A DNA stretch of 64,000 nucleotides, taken from assembly GCF_019449275.2 (NCBI RefSeq), contig NZ_JAHZQZ020000002.1, positions 62,001-126,000 of the forward strand, written 5' to 3'. Source of the DNA: Microbacterium sp. HD4P20 (GTDB lineage Bacteria > Actinomycetota > Actinomycetes > Actinomycetales > Microbacteriaceae). The notes beneath the pieces are model-generated. The model saw nothing but the letters and a program-made list of their open reading frames with translations. It made no database searches and was not told the DNA's origin. Positions 8,383 through 16,450 of this stretch are shown piece by piece. How positions within the stretch are numbered: position 1 is the first letter of the stretch; each line of letters opens with the position of its first letter. The position numbers and the translations under genes are program-made.

Positions 8383-9200
8383 CACGTCGCCCCCGGGTGT
8401 GCGCGCGCGAGAATCTGCATCTCGCCGAGGAGCCGGCCGAACTGCTCGGAGTGCCGTCCCTCGCGGCCGCCGCCGCGCGCGAAGGGCGCCTCCGGCACGG
8501 CGAGGCCGGCATCTTCGAGCACCGCCGTCACGCCCGCGAGCACCTCGTCGCGCAAGGACTCGGGTGCGACCGCGATGCCGTCGAGGCCCGCCGTCGCGGG
8601 ATCGGGGTCGAACAGCTCGCCCACGAAGGGCCAGAGCTCGGCGAGCGCGCGGGTCATGCGGGCGTGCGACTCGTCGGTGCCGAGACCGAGGCGCAACGTC
8701 CACAGCGTCGCGTGCTCGGCGTGGTAGGCGACCTCTTTGACGGCTTTGGCTGCGATGGCGGCCATCGTGGGGTCAGCCGAGCCGGCGAGCCGGCGATACA
8801 GCGCGCCGAAGTACAGTGACGCGACGAGCTGGCGCAGGATCGCGAATCCGAAGTCGAGCCCGCCATCCCCGTTCGGCAGCTCGAACAGCCAGCGGCTGCG
8901 GAACTCCGGCTCGTCGCGGAAGTACGCCAGGTCGTCCTCGGTCTTCCCCCACGCCGAGCCGGCGTACGTGAGGAAGCCGCGCGCGTGCCCGAGCAGATCG
9001 AGCCCGATGTTGCCGAGAGCGACATCCTCCTCGAGTTCCGGCGCGTTCGCGATCCACTCCCCCAGACGCTGCGCCAGCACGAGCGCGTCGTCACCGAGCC
9101 CCAGCGCATAGCGAGCGACGGCATCCGTCGCCGGTTTCGCGGAAGCGGCGATCGCCTCGGCCGGGGTGTGGGGCTGCAGCAGAGACAGACGGTCGGTCAT
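8379..9200 (-). CDS. paaC: Phenylacetyl-CoA epoxidase structural subunit PaaC
   Basis: Ferritin-like partner of PaaA in the epoxidase core, 273 aa. Characteristic segments include YALGLGDDALVLAQRLGEW, LGNIGLDLLGHARGFLTYAG, LFELPNGDFGF-like text, KEVAYHAEHATLWTLRLGLGT and the terminal RLLGEMQILARAHPGATW. The start ATG at 9200 is 7 bp after the paaB stop; the open frame continues upstream but has no homology there. PaaC is thought to be structural, lacking a functional diiron site. Confidence 0.96.
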   Translation of the reverse strand: MTDRLSLLQPHTPAEAIAASAKPATDAVARYALGLGDDALVLAQRLGEWIANAPELEEDVALGNIGLDLLGHARGFLTYAGSAWGKTEDDLAYFRDEPEFRSRWLFELPNGDGGLDFGFAILRQLVASLYFGALYRRLAGSADPTMAAIAAKAVKEVAYHAEHATLWTLRLGLGTDESHARMTRALAELWPFVGELFDPDPATAGLDGIAVAPESLRDEVLAGVTAVLEDAGLAVPEAPFARGGGREGRHSEQFGRLLGEMQILARAHPGATW

Positions 9201-9207
9201 CGCGGCC

Positions 9208-9513
9208 TCACAGGTGCGGCACGTCGGCCGAGGCCGTGTACGCGGTCGGGTAGCGGTAGTCCTTGCCCTGTGGGGACTCGAAGAACGCGCCGCGGGCGTC
9301 GGGATCGGATGCCGCGATCGCTGTCGACGGAACGACCCAGATCGACACCCCCTCGCCGCGTCGCGTGTACAGGTCGCGCGCGTTGTGCAGCGCGAGCTGC
9401 GCGTCGGGCGCGTGCAGCGACCCCGCGTGGACGTGCGACAGCCCGCGCGAGGAACGCACGAACACCTCCCACAGGGGCCAGGTCTCGGGCGCGGAGGCAC
9501 CCGGCGCGGTCAT
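9208..9513 (-). CDS. paaB: Phenylacetyl-CoA epoxidase subunit PaaB
   Basis: Small epoxidase subunit, 101 aa, that bridges PaaAC dimers. The core [24 protein letters not shown] and [12 protein letters not shown] is typical, as is the C-terminal [16 protein letters not shown]. The start ATG at 9513 overlaps the paaA stop (ATGA) and has AGAAGG upstream. It is short enough to be hidden inside a longer unrelated open frame. Confidence 0.95.
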   Translation of the reverse strand: MTAPGASAPETWPLWEVFVRSSRGLSHVHAGSLHAPDAQLALHNARDLYTRRGEGVSIWVVPSTAIAASDPDARGAFFESPQGKDYRYPTAYTASADVPHL

Positions 9514-10499
9514 GACGCCACCTTCTCTCGCCCTGCTCGCTGTTCTTGGGCTGACCACTGCTTCTCGGCGTAGGCGCGTGCGGCCTCGCGCACCCACGCA
9601 CCGTCCTCGTGCGCGCGGCGGCGCTTGGCGATGCGGATGCTGTTGGCCTGACCTCGACCGGCCAGCACTTCGCGGAACTCGTCCCAGTCGAGGTCGCCGT
9701 AATCCCAGTGTCCGCGCTCTTCGTTCCAGCGCAGGTCGGGGTCGGGCAGGGTCACGCCGAGGATCTCGGCCTGGGGCACGATCATGTCGACGAACCGCTG
9801 GCGGAGCTCGTCGTTGGAGAAGCGCTTGATGTTCCATGCCATCGACTGCGCGGAGTTCGGCGAGGCGTCATCGGGAGGCCCGAACATCATGAGCGCGGGC
9901 GCGTACCAGCGGTTCACCGATTCCTGCGCCATCTCGCGCTGGGCCTCGGTGCCGTTCATGAGCGTGAGCAGGATCTCGAACCCCTGCCGCTGGTGGAACG
10001 ACTCCTCCTTGCAGATGCGGACCATGGCGCGGGCATACGGTCCATAGGAGGCGCGGCACAGCGGCACCTGGTTGCAGATCGCTGCACCGTCGACGAGCCA
10101 TCCGATCGAGCCCATGTCGGCCCACGTCGGCGTGAGGTAGTTGAAGATCGACGAGTACTTGGCCCGGCCGGTCAGCAGCTGCTCGTACATCTCCTCGCGC
10201 GGCGTGCCGAGGGTCTGAGCGGCGGAGTAGAGGTAGAGCCCGTGACCGGCCTCGTCCTGCACCTTCGCCATGAGGATCGCCTTGCGCTGCAGGCTCGGTG
10301 CGCGCGTGATCCAGTTGCCCTCGGGCTGCATGCCGATGATCTCGGAGTGCGCGTGCTGCGAGATCTGCCGCACCAGCGTGCGCCGATACTCGTCGGGCAT
10401 CCAATCGGCGGGCTCGACCTTCTGGTCGGCCGCGATGAGCTCCTCGAAACGCGCGGGGCCGGCCTCGTCGAGTTCGGGGGCTGGTGTCGCCATGGTCAT
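9510..10499 (-). CDS. paaA: Phenylacetyl-CoA epoxidase catalytic subunit PaaA
   Basis: Catalytic diiron subunit, 329 aa, that inserts one O2 oxygen across C1-C2 of phenylacetyl-CoA. Carboxylate-bridged diiron motifs are visible: [13 protein letters not shown] and [16 protein letters not shown]. The CoA-end recognition text [19 protein letters not shown] is typical. AGGAGG precedes the ATG at 10499; a second in-frame ATG lies two codons on. It is the first gene of a tightly overlapping paaABCDE-paaG operon and divergent from the TetR gene across 54 bp that contain a palindromic operator. Confidence 0.97.
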   Translation of the reverse strand: MTMATPAPELDEAGPARFEELIAADQKVEPADWMPDEYRRTLVRQISQHAHSEIIGMQPEGNWITRAPSLQRKAILMAKVQDEAGHGLYLYSAAQTLGTPREEMYEQLLTGRAKYSSIFNYLTPTWADMGSIGWLVDGAAICNQVPLCRASYGPYARAMVRICKEESFHQRQGFEILLTLMNGTEAQREMAQESVNRWYAPALMMFGPPDDASPNSAQSMAWNIKRFSNDELRQRFVDMIVPQAEILGVTLPDPDLRWNEERGHWDYGDLDWDEFREVLAGRGQANSIRIAKRRRAHEDGAWVREAARAYAEKQWSAQEQRAGREKVAS

Positions 10500-10518
10500 G
10501 CGCGCCTCCTTGCGCTAC

Positions 10519-10536
10519 TTACCGTTCGTTCAGTAA
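10519..10536. promoter_or_regulatory. Candidate PaaR/TetR operator, paaA-tetR promoter
   Basis: An 18-bp imperfect palindrome, read on the minus strand TTACTGAACGAACGGTAA, sits between the divergent starts of paaA and the TetR gene. The same TTACTGAACG core recurs at 14357-14378 between paaF and paaI. Assignment to the adjacent TetR regulator is inference. Confidence 0.75.
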
Positions 10537-10553
10537 TGCTACTCTTGCGTTCC

Positions 10554-11192
10554 ATGACAGGCAACACGGCGGCTGCCGATGCGACGACGTTCCGCAAGGG
10601 GAACGGCCGCACCGATCGGGCGCCGTACGACCTCGGCACCGTGCTCGACATCGCCGTCGCGACGTTCAACGAGCGGGGATACGAGGCCACCTCGATCAGC
10701 GTGCTCGCCGAGCGTCTCGGTACCAGCAAGTCCGCGCTGTACTACCACGTCAGCGGCAAGGAGGAGCTCCTGCAGCGAGCGCTCGACAGAGCCCTGGGCG
10801 AGCTCGAAGCGGTGCTCGAGGCATCCGGCGCCGACGATCGCCGTGGGAATGCCGCCGACCGCCTGGAGTTCGTGCTGCGCGGGGCCGTGCGCGTGCTCGT
10901 CGCCGAGCTGCCGTACGTCACGCTCCTGCTGCGGGTGCGCGGCAACACCGACATCGAGCGCGACGCGCTGCGCCGCCGCCGCGAGTTCGACCATCGCGTG
11001 TCGCAGCTCGTCGAAGCCGCGCACGCCGAGGGCTCGCTGCGCGCCGACCTCGACCCGGGCACAACCTCGCGCCTGCTGTTCGGCATGATCAACTCGATCG
11101 TCGAGTGGTACCGGCCCGGAGGGCCGATGGATGCCGATGCCCTCGCGGACGCCACCGTCTCGGTCGCCCTCGACGGCCTCCGCGCCCGCTGA
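10554..11192 (+). CDS. TetR-family regulator, probable phenylacetate repressor
   Basis: TetR regulator, 212 aa. The N-terminal helix-turn-helix is in residues 24-68 (VLDIAVATFNERGYEATSISVLAERLGTSKSALYYHVSGKEELL), followed by an all-helical effector domain. It is divergent from paaA and likely acts as PaaR, a repressor relieved by phenylacetyl-CoA. The start ATG at 10554 has no ribosome site, but a TACTCT -10 box ends 8 nt upstream, which suggests a leaderless transcript; the longer frame from 9609 is an artefact running through paaA. Repressor identity is from context. Confidence 0.9.
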   Translation: MTGNTAAADATTFRKGNGRTDRAPYDLGTVLDIAVATFNERGYEATSISVLAERLGTSKSALYYHVSGKEELLQRALDRALGELEAVLEASGADDRRGNAADRLEFVLRGAVRVLVAELPYVTLLLRVRGNTDIERDALRRRREFDHRVSQLVEAAHAEGSLRADLDPGTTSRLLFGMINSIVEWYRPGGPMDADALADATVSVALDGLRAR

Positions 11193-11240
11193 CCCCGGAC
11201 TCGGCGCCCCGGCTCTCGTCCCCCGTCGCCGCCGACACTC

Positions 11241-11460
11241 CGCCGACCTTGTCGCTTCTGCGCCGACCTTGTCGTTTCGCCACCGACCTTGCCGACATGC
11301 TCGGCGCGAAACCGACATGCTCGGCGCGAGAGGGACATGCTCGGCGCGAAACCGACATGCTCGGCGCGGGAGGGACATGCTCAGTGCGAAACCGACATGC
11401 TCGGCGCGAGAGGGACATGCTCGCCGCGAAACCGACATGCTCGGCGCGGGAGGGACCGGC
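11241..11460. repeat. 20-bp tandem array between convergent genes
   Basis: Eleven directly abutting 20-bp units in fixed phase. The first three carry the core CGACCTTG (at 11241, 11261, 11281). The next eight carry ACATGCT at exact 20-bp steps (11295, 11315, 11335, 11355, 11375, 11395, 11415, 11435). Units alternate between an ...CGCGAAACC and an ...CGCG(A/G)GAGGG flank, making a 40-bp higher-order period. It fills the gap between the TetR stop and the paaZ stop. Short open frames here merely translate the repeat. Confidence 0.95.
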
Positions 11461-11465
11461 GGGAG

Positions 11466-13574
11466 CTAGGCCTTCGCGACCAGAGTCAGCACGTCGTACG
11501 TCGCCACCACCTCGTCGCGCTGATTCACCAGGACGGCGTCCCAGCGCACCTCGCCGTACTCCTCGCTCTCGCGCGGGCTGATCTGCTTCGCGGTGAGGGT
11601 CACCCGCACCTCGTCACCCGGTGACACGGGCGTCACGAACCGCAGGTTCTCGAGACCGTAGTTGGCGAGGACCGGCCCCGGATCGGGGTCGACGAACAGC
11701 CCCGCAGCCCATGACAGCAGCAGGTATCCGTGCGCCACCCTGCCCGGGAAGAACGGGTTGGCCGCAGCGGCATCCTCGTCCATGTGGGCGTAGAAGGTGT
11801 CACCCGTGAACTCGGCGAAGTGCTCGATGTCGTCGAGTGTCACCGGCCGCGGCGACGAGACCACCCGGTCGCCGACACGCAGCTGCGCCAGCGGCTTGCG
11901 GAAGGGATGGATGCCGTCATCCGTCGTCGCCCCCGTGCGCCACTGCCCGGTCAGTCGCGTGAGCACCTCAGGCGATCCCTGCAGGGCCGTTCGCCGCATG
12001 TAGTGCAGCACCGAACGCATGCCTCCGAGCTCTTCGCCGCCGCCGGCACGGCCCGGACCGCCGTGCACGAGATGCGGCACCGGAGAGCCGTGCCCGGTCG
12101 ACGTGCGCGCGACCGAGCCGTCGAGCACGAGCACGCGCCCGTGCCACGGCGAGATGCCCGCGACGAGGGTGCCGACCACGCCCGGATCGGCCGAGCACAC
12201 GGTCGCCACGAGCGACCCGCCTCCGAGGTTCGCCAGCCGCACGGCGTCGTCGAGGTCGCGATAGCCGAGCACCGATGCGACGGGTCCGAACGCCTCGATG
12301 TCGTGGACCGCCGGGGCCGAGGCATCCCGGAACCGCAGCAGGATCGGCTCCACGAAGGCCCCCTCGCCGGCACCGGCACCCACCACCTCGGGGTCGTCGA
12401 GCGAACCCACCACGATCTCGCCGCCGCCCGCCACGAGATCCATCACCCGGGCGCGCACCTCGTCGCGCTGCGCGAGGCTCGCGAGCGGACCCATCGTCAC
12501 GCCTTCGGCACGCGGATCGCCCAGTACGACCTTCGCGGCGAGCCGGTCGCGTACCGCCTCGACGACATCGTCGACGGATGCCTCGGACACGAGCACGCGC
12601 CGGATCGCCGTGCACTTCTGCCCGGCCTTGGCCGTCATCTCGGTCACGACGGAGGCCACGAACGCGTCGAACTCGGCCGTGCCGCGGACCGCGTCGGGAC
12701 CGAGGATCGCCGCGTTGACGGAGTCGGCCTCAGTCGTGAGCGACACACCCCGGACCACGACGGCGTCGTCGCGGCGCAGCATCCGTCCCGTCGATGCCGA
12801 CCCGGTGAAGCCGACCGCGTCGCGCGCGTCGAGGAGATCGAGGAACCCGTGCGCCGATCCGACCACGAGCTGCAGCGACCCTTCGGGCAGCAGGCCGGAG
12901 CCGACCATCACCCGCACGGCCGCTTCGGTGAGGTATGCCGTCGGCGTTGCCGGCTTGACGATCGTCGGCACTCCCGCGAGGAAGGCGGGGGCGAACTTCT
13001 CGAGCATGCCCCACACCGGGAAGTTGAAGGCGTTGACCTGGAACGCGACGCCGGGCAGGCGGGACCACAGGTGCTGACCGCCGAAACTGCCGTCGCGCGC
13101 GAGTCCTTCGGGGGCACCGTCGACGAGCGTCGTGGCGTTGGGGAGTTCGCGGCGACCCTTCGAGCCGTAGGTGAAGAGCACGCCGATACCGCCGTCGACG
13201 TCGATCATGCCGTCACGCGCGGTCGCCCCGGTCTGCGCGCTGATCGCGTAGAGGTCGTCCTTCGCCGCGGTGAGGGACTGCGCGAGCGCCTTGAGGATGA
13301 GAGCCCGGCGGTGGAACGGCAGGTCGCCGAGGGATGCCTGCCCCACCGTGCGTGCGTGCTCGACGGCGACCGCGAGGTCGGGGGCTCCCCCCACGCGGGC
13401 GACGGGGGCTCCTGTCGAGGCGTCCTGGAGGAGCGTCGTGCGGTTCGCGTCGGGCGCCCGCCACGCGCCGGCGATGTACGACTCGAGCAGCGGAGCCTCG
13501 GTGCCGTGGTCGTGCTCGGCGATCGCGGATTCGGGGCCGGGCGTCTCGGCGCCGATGGGGGTTTCGAGGGTCAT
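11466..13574 (-). CDS. paaZ: Oxepin-CoA hydrolase / semialdehyde dehydrogenase PaaZ
   Basis: Bifunctional PaaZ, 702 aa, that opens the oxepin-CoA ring and oxidises the resulting aldehyde to 3-oxo-5,6-dehydrosuberyl-CoA. The N-terminal ALDH domain (about 25-530) has the general base in [10 protein letters not shown] and the catalytic Cys in [10 protein letters not shown]. The C-terminal MaoC-like hydratase (about 560-702) has [11 protein letters not shown] and [14 protein letters not shown]. Length and domain order match E. coli PaaZ (681 aa). Its ATG overlaps the stop of the upstream hydratase gene by 4 bp. The 20-bp tandem array begins a few bases after its stop. Confidence 0.96.
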   Translation of the reverse strand: MTLETPIGAETPGPESAIAEHDHGTEAPLLESYIAGAWRAPDANRTTLLQDASTGAPVARVGGAPDLAVAVEHARTVGQASLGDLPFHRRALILKALAQSLTAAKDDLYAISAQTGATARDGMIDVDGGIGVLFTYGSKGRRELPNATTLVDGAPEGLARDGSFGGQHLWSRLPGVAFQVNAFNFPVWGMLEKFAPAFLAGVPTIVKPATPTAYLTEAAVRVMVGSGLLPEGSLQLVVGSAHGFLDLLDARDAVGFTGSASTGRMLRRDDAVVVRGVSLTTEADSVNAAILGPDAVRGTAEFDAFVASVVTEMTAKAGQKCTAIRRVLVSEASVDDVVEAVRDRLAAKVVLGDPRAEGVTMGPLASLAQRDEVRARVMDLVAGGGEIVVGSLDDPEVVGAGAGEGAFVEPILLRFRDASAPAVHDIEAFGPVASVLGYRDLDDAVRLANLGGGSLVATVCSADPGVVGTLVAGISPWHGRVLVLDGSVARTSTGHGSPVPHLVHGGPGRAGGGEELGGMRSVLHYMRRTALQGSPEVLTRLTGQWRTGATTDDGIHPFRKPLAQLRVGDRVVSSPRPVTLDDIEHFAEFTGDTFYAHMDEDAAAANPFFPGRVAHGYLLLSWAAGLFVDPDPGPVLANYGLENLRFVTPVSPGDEVRVTLTAKQISPRESEEYGEVRWDAVLVNQRDEVVATYDVLTLVAKA

Positions 13575-14323
13575 GAGTTCTTCCTCTCCAGCCGCTGGTC
13601 AAGCCACGCGGTCATGCGTTCGTGCTTCGCGGGCAAGCCGAAGCACTCCGCCTGCGCGGCATCGGCGGCGGCCCGCGGGTCGTCGGTCGGGTCGTCGATC
13701 AGTCGTTTCGTGTGCCGGATCGCGAGCGCGTCGCGCGCTGCGATGCGGTCGGCCAGCGCGTCGGCGGCGGCGGCGAGCGCGGCGGGCGGATGCACCGCCA
13801 CGACGAGTCCGGCGGCGAGCGCCTCACCCGCTTGCAGGATGCGGCCGGCCAGCAGCATCTCCTTCGCGAGCGGCTCGCCCACGAGCCGCGGCAGCCGCCA
13901 CGTGGCACCCGCCGCGGGCACGATGCCCAGCGAGGGCTCCGGGCTGCCGAAGCGAGCCCGGTCGCTCACGATGCGGAGGTCGGCGGCGTAGGCGAGCTCG
14001 GCCCCGCCGCCGAGCGCCCACCCGTCGACCACGGCGATCACGGGCATGGGCAGCCGGGCGATGCGGTCGAACAGGCGCGAGTTGATGCCCTCGAGGGCGT
14101 CGGCGGGCGTGCGGTCGCGCAGCTCGGCGATATCGGCGCCGCCGGCGAACACGCCGTCACCGCCGGCGATGAGCAGGATCCGGGGGTCGCTCTCGAGCTC
14201 GTCGCACACGGCGTGCAGCGCGTCGACCATGGCCCGGTCGATCGCGTTGCGCGCGTCGGGGCGGTGCAGCCGCACCCAGACCCGGTCGGCCCGGTTCTCG
14301 CGCAGGATCGTCGGCATCGGCAT
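13571..14323 (-). CDS. paaF: Enoyl-CoA hydratase, PaaF-like
   Basis: Crotonase-family hydratase, 250 aa, the probable 2,3-dehydroadipyl-CoA hydratase of the phenylacetate pathway. Unlike the PaaG-like protein in this window it keeps both catalytic Glu residues, in ALGGGAEL and FGSPEPSLG, with the oxyanion-hole DGVFAGGADIAEL. It is first in a two-gene unit with paaZ (4-bp overlap) and divergent from paaI across a promoter with the second copy of the paa operator. The exact pathway step is inferred from the residues and neighbours. Confidence 0.88.
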   Translation of the reverse strand: MPMPTILRENRADRVWVRLHRPDARNAIDRAMVDALHAVCDELESDPRILLIAGGDGVFAGGADIAELRDRTPADALEGINSRLFDRIARLPMPVIAVVDGWALGGGAELAYAADLRIVSDRARFGSPEPSLGIVPAAGATWRLPRLVGEPLAKEMLLAGRILQAGEALAAGLVVAVHPPAALAAAADALADRIAARDALAIRHTKRLIDDPTDDPRAAADAAQAECFGLPAKHERMTAWLDQRLERKNS

Positions 14324-14356
14324 CCGTTCGTCATCGTCGACCGCGAGCGTCGTGGA

Positions 14357-14378
14357 TTACTGAACGCTCGTTCTGTAC
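14357..14378. promoter_or_regulatory. Second candidate PaaR/TetR operator, paaF-paaI promoter
   Basis: TTACTGAACG-CTCGTTCTGTAC lies between the divergent paaF and paaI starts. It shares its first 10 bases exactly with the site at 10519-10536 read on the opposite strand, and is itself an imperfect palindrome (TACTGAACG / CGTTCTGTA). Confidence 0.75.
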
Positions 14379-14430
14379 GATGATCGCACAGCGCCGCGGG
14401 CGGCTCAACGCCGGGCGGAGAGGAACGGGC

Positions 14431-14847
14431 ATGGACGATGTCTACGCGACCGCGCACGGGCGCCGCATGATCGAGGCGGATGCCGCATCCGCCGCACTCG
14501 GCATGCGCGTGCTGCGCGCCGAGCCGGGCCGGGCGGTGGTCCGCATGACGGTGAGCGGCGAAATGCTCAACGGGTTCGCGGTTGCCCATGGGGGGCTCGT
14601 GTTCGCCCTCGCCGACACCGCTCTCGCTTTGGCGTGCAACGAGACGGATGCCGTCACCCTGGTCGCGGGCGCCGACATCGCCTTCCTCTCCCCCGCGCGC
14701 GCGGGGGACGAGCTCGAGGCCGTGGCCGAGCGCCGGACGGTCGAGGGCCGGTCGGGGCTCTACGACGTCCGGGTCTCAACCGCCGATGGGCGCGTCATCG
14801 CCGAGGTGCGGGGCCGCACCCGCACGACCGGCATGCCACGGCCCTGA
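14431..14847 (+). CDS. paaI: Hydroxyphenylacetyl-CoA thioesterase PaaI
   Basis: Hot-dog thioesterase, 138 aa, that rescues CoA from dead-end hydroxyphenylacetyl-CoA esters. The PaaI signature NGFAVAHGGLVFALADTALALACN holds the HGG and the catalytic Asp region. The start ATG at 14431 has GGAGAGG upstream; the longer frame from 14380 begins inside the operator and is rejected. It is divergent from paaF-paaZ and convergent with the MFS gene. Confidence 0.95.
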   Translation: MDDVYATAHGRRMIEADAASAALGMRVLRAEPGRAVVRMTVSGEMLNGFAVAHGGLVFALADTALALACNETDAVTLVAGADIAFLSPARAGDELEAVAERRTVEGRSGLYDVRVSTADGRVIAEVRGRTRTTGMPRP

Positions 14848-14935
14848 GCCTCCGCGCGCCCTCCCGCCGCCCGGCCGGCCTCACGACACCCGACGACCCG
14901 CGACCCCGCCCGACGGCGAGAACACCGGCGGCGAT

Positions 14936-16321
14936 TCAGGCCTTCGACAGTCCGTAGATCGGGCTCAACGACTGCTCGGCCTCGTGGTCGGGGCCGAGCG
15001 GGATGCCGCTGCGGTCGCGCAGCAGCAGTGTCCCGATGAGCCCCAGCATCACCATCCCCGACAGGTACCACGTCACCGAATCGGTGGAGCCGGTCGCCTG
15101 CACGAGTGCCTGGGCGATGGTCGGCGCGAACGCGCCACCCAGGATCGCTCCGATCGCGTACGAGATCGAGACGCCCGAGAAGCGCACCGACGCCGGGAAG
15201 AGCTCGGTGTACAGCGCCGCCTGCGGGCCGTAGGTGAAGCCGAGCCCCACGGTGAGGAGCACCAGGCCGAGCGTCAGGAGCCACATGTCGGCAGTGTTCA
15301 CCAGGGGAAACAGCGCCAGGACTCCGGCCAGCAGCGCGATCCAGCCGATGATGTACGTCGTGCGGCGCCCGATGAGGTCGGACAGCCAGCCGCCGACCCA
15401 CGTGAAGACGAGCCACGAGACAGCGGCGATCGACACGGCACCGAGCACCGGCGCTGTCTCGAGACGGAGTGCGCCCTCGGGATCCGTCGCGTAACGCTGG
15501 ATGTAGCCACCGGTCGTCATGTACCCGACGGCGTTGTTGCCGGCGAAGACGAGCGCGGCGACGAAGACGAGCAGGGCGTGCTTGCGGAACAGCTGCACGA
15601 CCGGCATCCGCGTCTGCTCCTTGCGCTGGGCGATCTCGGTGAAGACCGGGCTCTCCTCCACGCGGCGGCGCACGTAGTAGCCGACGAAGATCAGCACGAC
15701 CGAGAACAGGAACGGAACACGCCAGCCCCATTCGAGGAACGCATCACCCGGCGCGATGACCGCCATGATGGCCATGGCACCCGAGGCCAGGAGCATGCCG
15801 ATGGGGACGCCGATCTGCGGTGACGCGCCGAACAGGCCTCGGCGGGTCTTCGGCGCGTGCTCGACCGCCATCAGGACGGCCCCGCCCCACTCGCCTCCCG
15901 CCGAGATCCCCTGCAGGATGCGCAGGAAGATCAGCAGGATCGGGGCCGCGATGCCGATGGCGGCGTAGGTCGGCAGCAGGCCGACGAGGGTGGTGGCGGC
16001 ACCCATAAGGATGAGCGTCCACATCAGCACGACGCGTCGGCCGTACTTGTCGCCGAAGTGCCCGGCCAGGAATGCGCCGAGCGGGCGGAACAGGAAGCTG
16101 ATGCCGACGGTGATGAAGGAGAGAATCTGCGCGAACTGGGCGCCCGCGGGCGCGAAGAACAGCTGCGCGAACACGAGGCCGGCCGCGAAGGCGTAGATGA
16201 AGAAGTCGTACCACTCGACGGTGGTGCCGACGACCGTGGCGAACACGACGCGGCGTCGATCTGTCGCCGAGCTGATGGTGCCCGTGGGCGTGAGCGCGGG
16301 GCCGGGCTGCGATGTGCTCAT
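14936..16321 (-). CDS. MFS transporter, metabolite:H+ symporter family
   Basis: Twelve-helix major facilitator protein, 461 aa, of the MHS (shikimate/benzoate-type) family. Visible are VVGTTVEWYDFFIYAFAAGLVF, the loop 2-3 signature GHFGDKYGRRVVL, RILQGISAGGEWGGAVLM and the matching loop 8-9 motif LSDLIGRRTTY. The start at 16321 (MSTSQPG) has AGGAGT upstream; the frame extends 27 codons further without a ribosome site. It is divergent from the homoprotocatechuate operon across a short promoter, so uptake of 4-hydroxyphenylacetate or a similar aromatic acid is a reasonable inference. Confidence 0.9.
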   Translation of the reverse strand: MSTSQPGPALTPTGTISSATDRRRVVFATVVGTTVEWYDFFIYAFAAGLVFAQLFFAPAGAQFAQILSFITVGISFLFRPLGAFLAGHFGDKYGRRVVLMWTLILMGAATTLVGLLPTYAAIGIAAPILLIFLRILQGISAGGEWGGAVLMAVEHAPKTRRGLFGASPQIGVPIGMLLASGAMAIMAVIAPGDAFLEWGWRVPFLFSVVLIFVGYYVRRRVEESPVFTEIAQRKEQTRMPVVQLFRKHALLVFVAALVFAGNNAVGYMTTGGYIQRYATDPEGALRLETAPVLGAVSIAAVSWLVFTWVGGWLSDLIGRRTTYIIGWIALLAGVLALFPLVNTADMWLLTLGLVLLTVGLGFTYGPQAALYTELFPASVRFSGVSISYAIGAILGGAFAPTIAQALVQATGSTDSVTWYLSGMVMLGLIGTLLLRDRSGIPLGPDHEAEQSLSPIYGLSKA

Positions 16322-16400
16322 GAGGTGACTCCTGTGTCTGTGCGTGACGTCGTCGTCTGCGGCAGGCGGTTCGGGATTGCTTGCCGGAACGTGGACGATC

Positions 16401-16422
16401 ATATACGATTTCGGATACGACG
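16401..16422. promoter_or_regulatory. Candidate GntR operator in MFS/hpa divergent promoter
   Basis: An AT-rich segment (ATATACGATTTCGGATACGACG) holds the hexamer ATACGA twice, 11 bp apart, between the MFS start and the FAH-RraA start. This is the only AT-rich stretch in the divergent promoter. Assignment to the operon's GntR regulator is positional inference; it could equally supply -10 elements. Confidence 0.4.
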
Positions 16423-16450
16423 CAACAGGTCGATGGAGTGAGGGAGCTCA

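Noticed and set aside
11241..11460. CRISPR array
   Set aside because: Units abut directly with no unique spacers of constant length, and there are no cas genes in the window.
11089..11624. Repetitive Cys/Arg/His peptides encoded across the 20-bp array
   Set aside because: Translations of the tandem repeat in several frames and both strands, without ribosome sites; they run into the TetR and paaZ genes.
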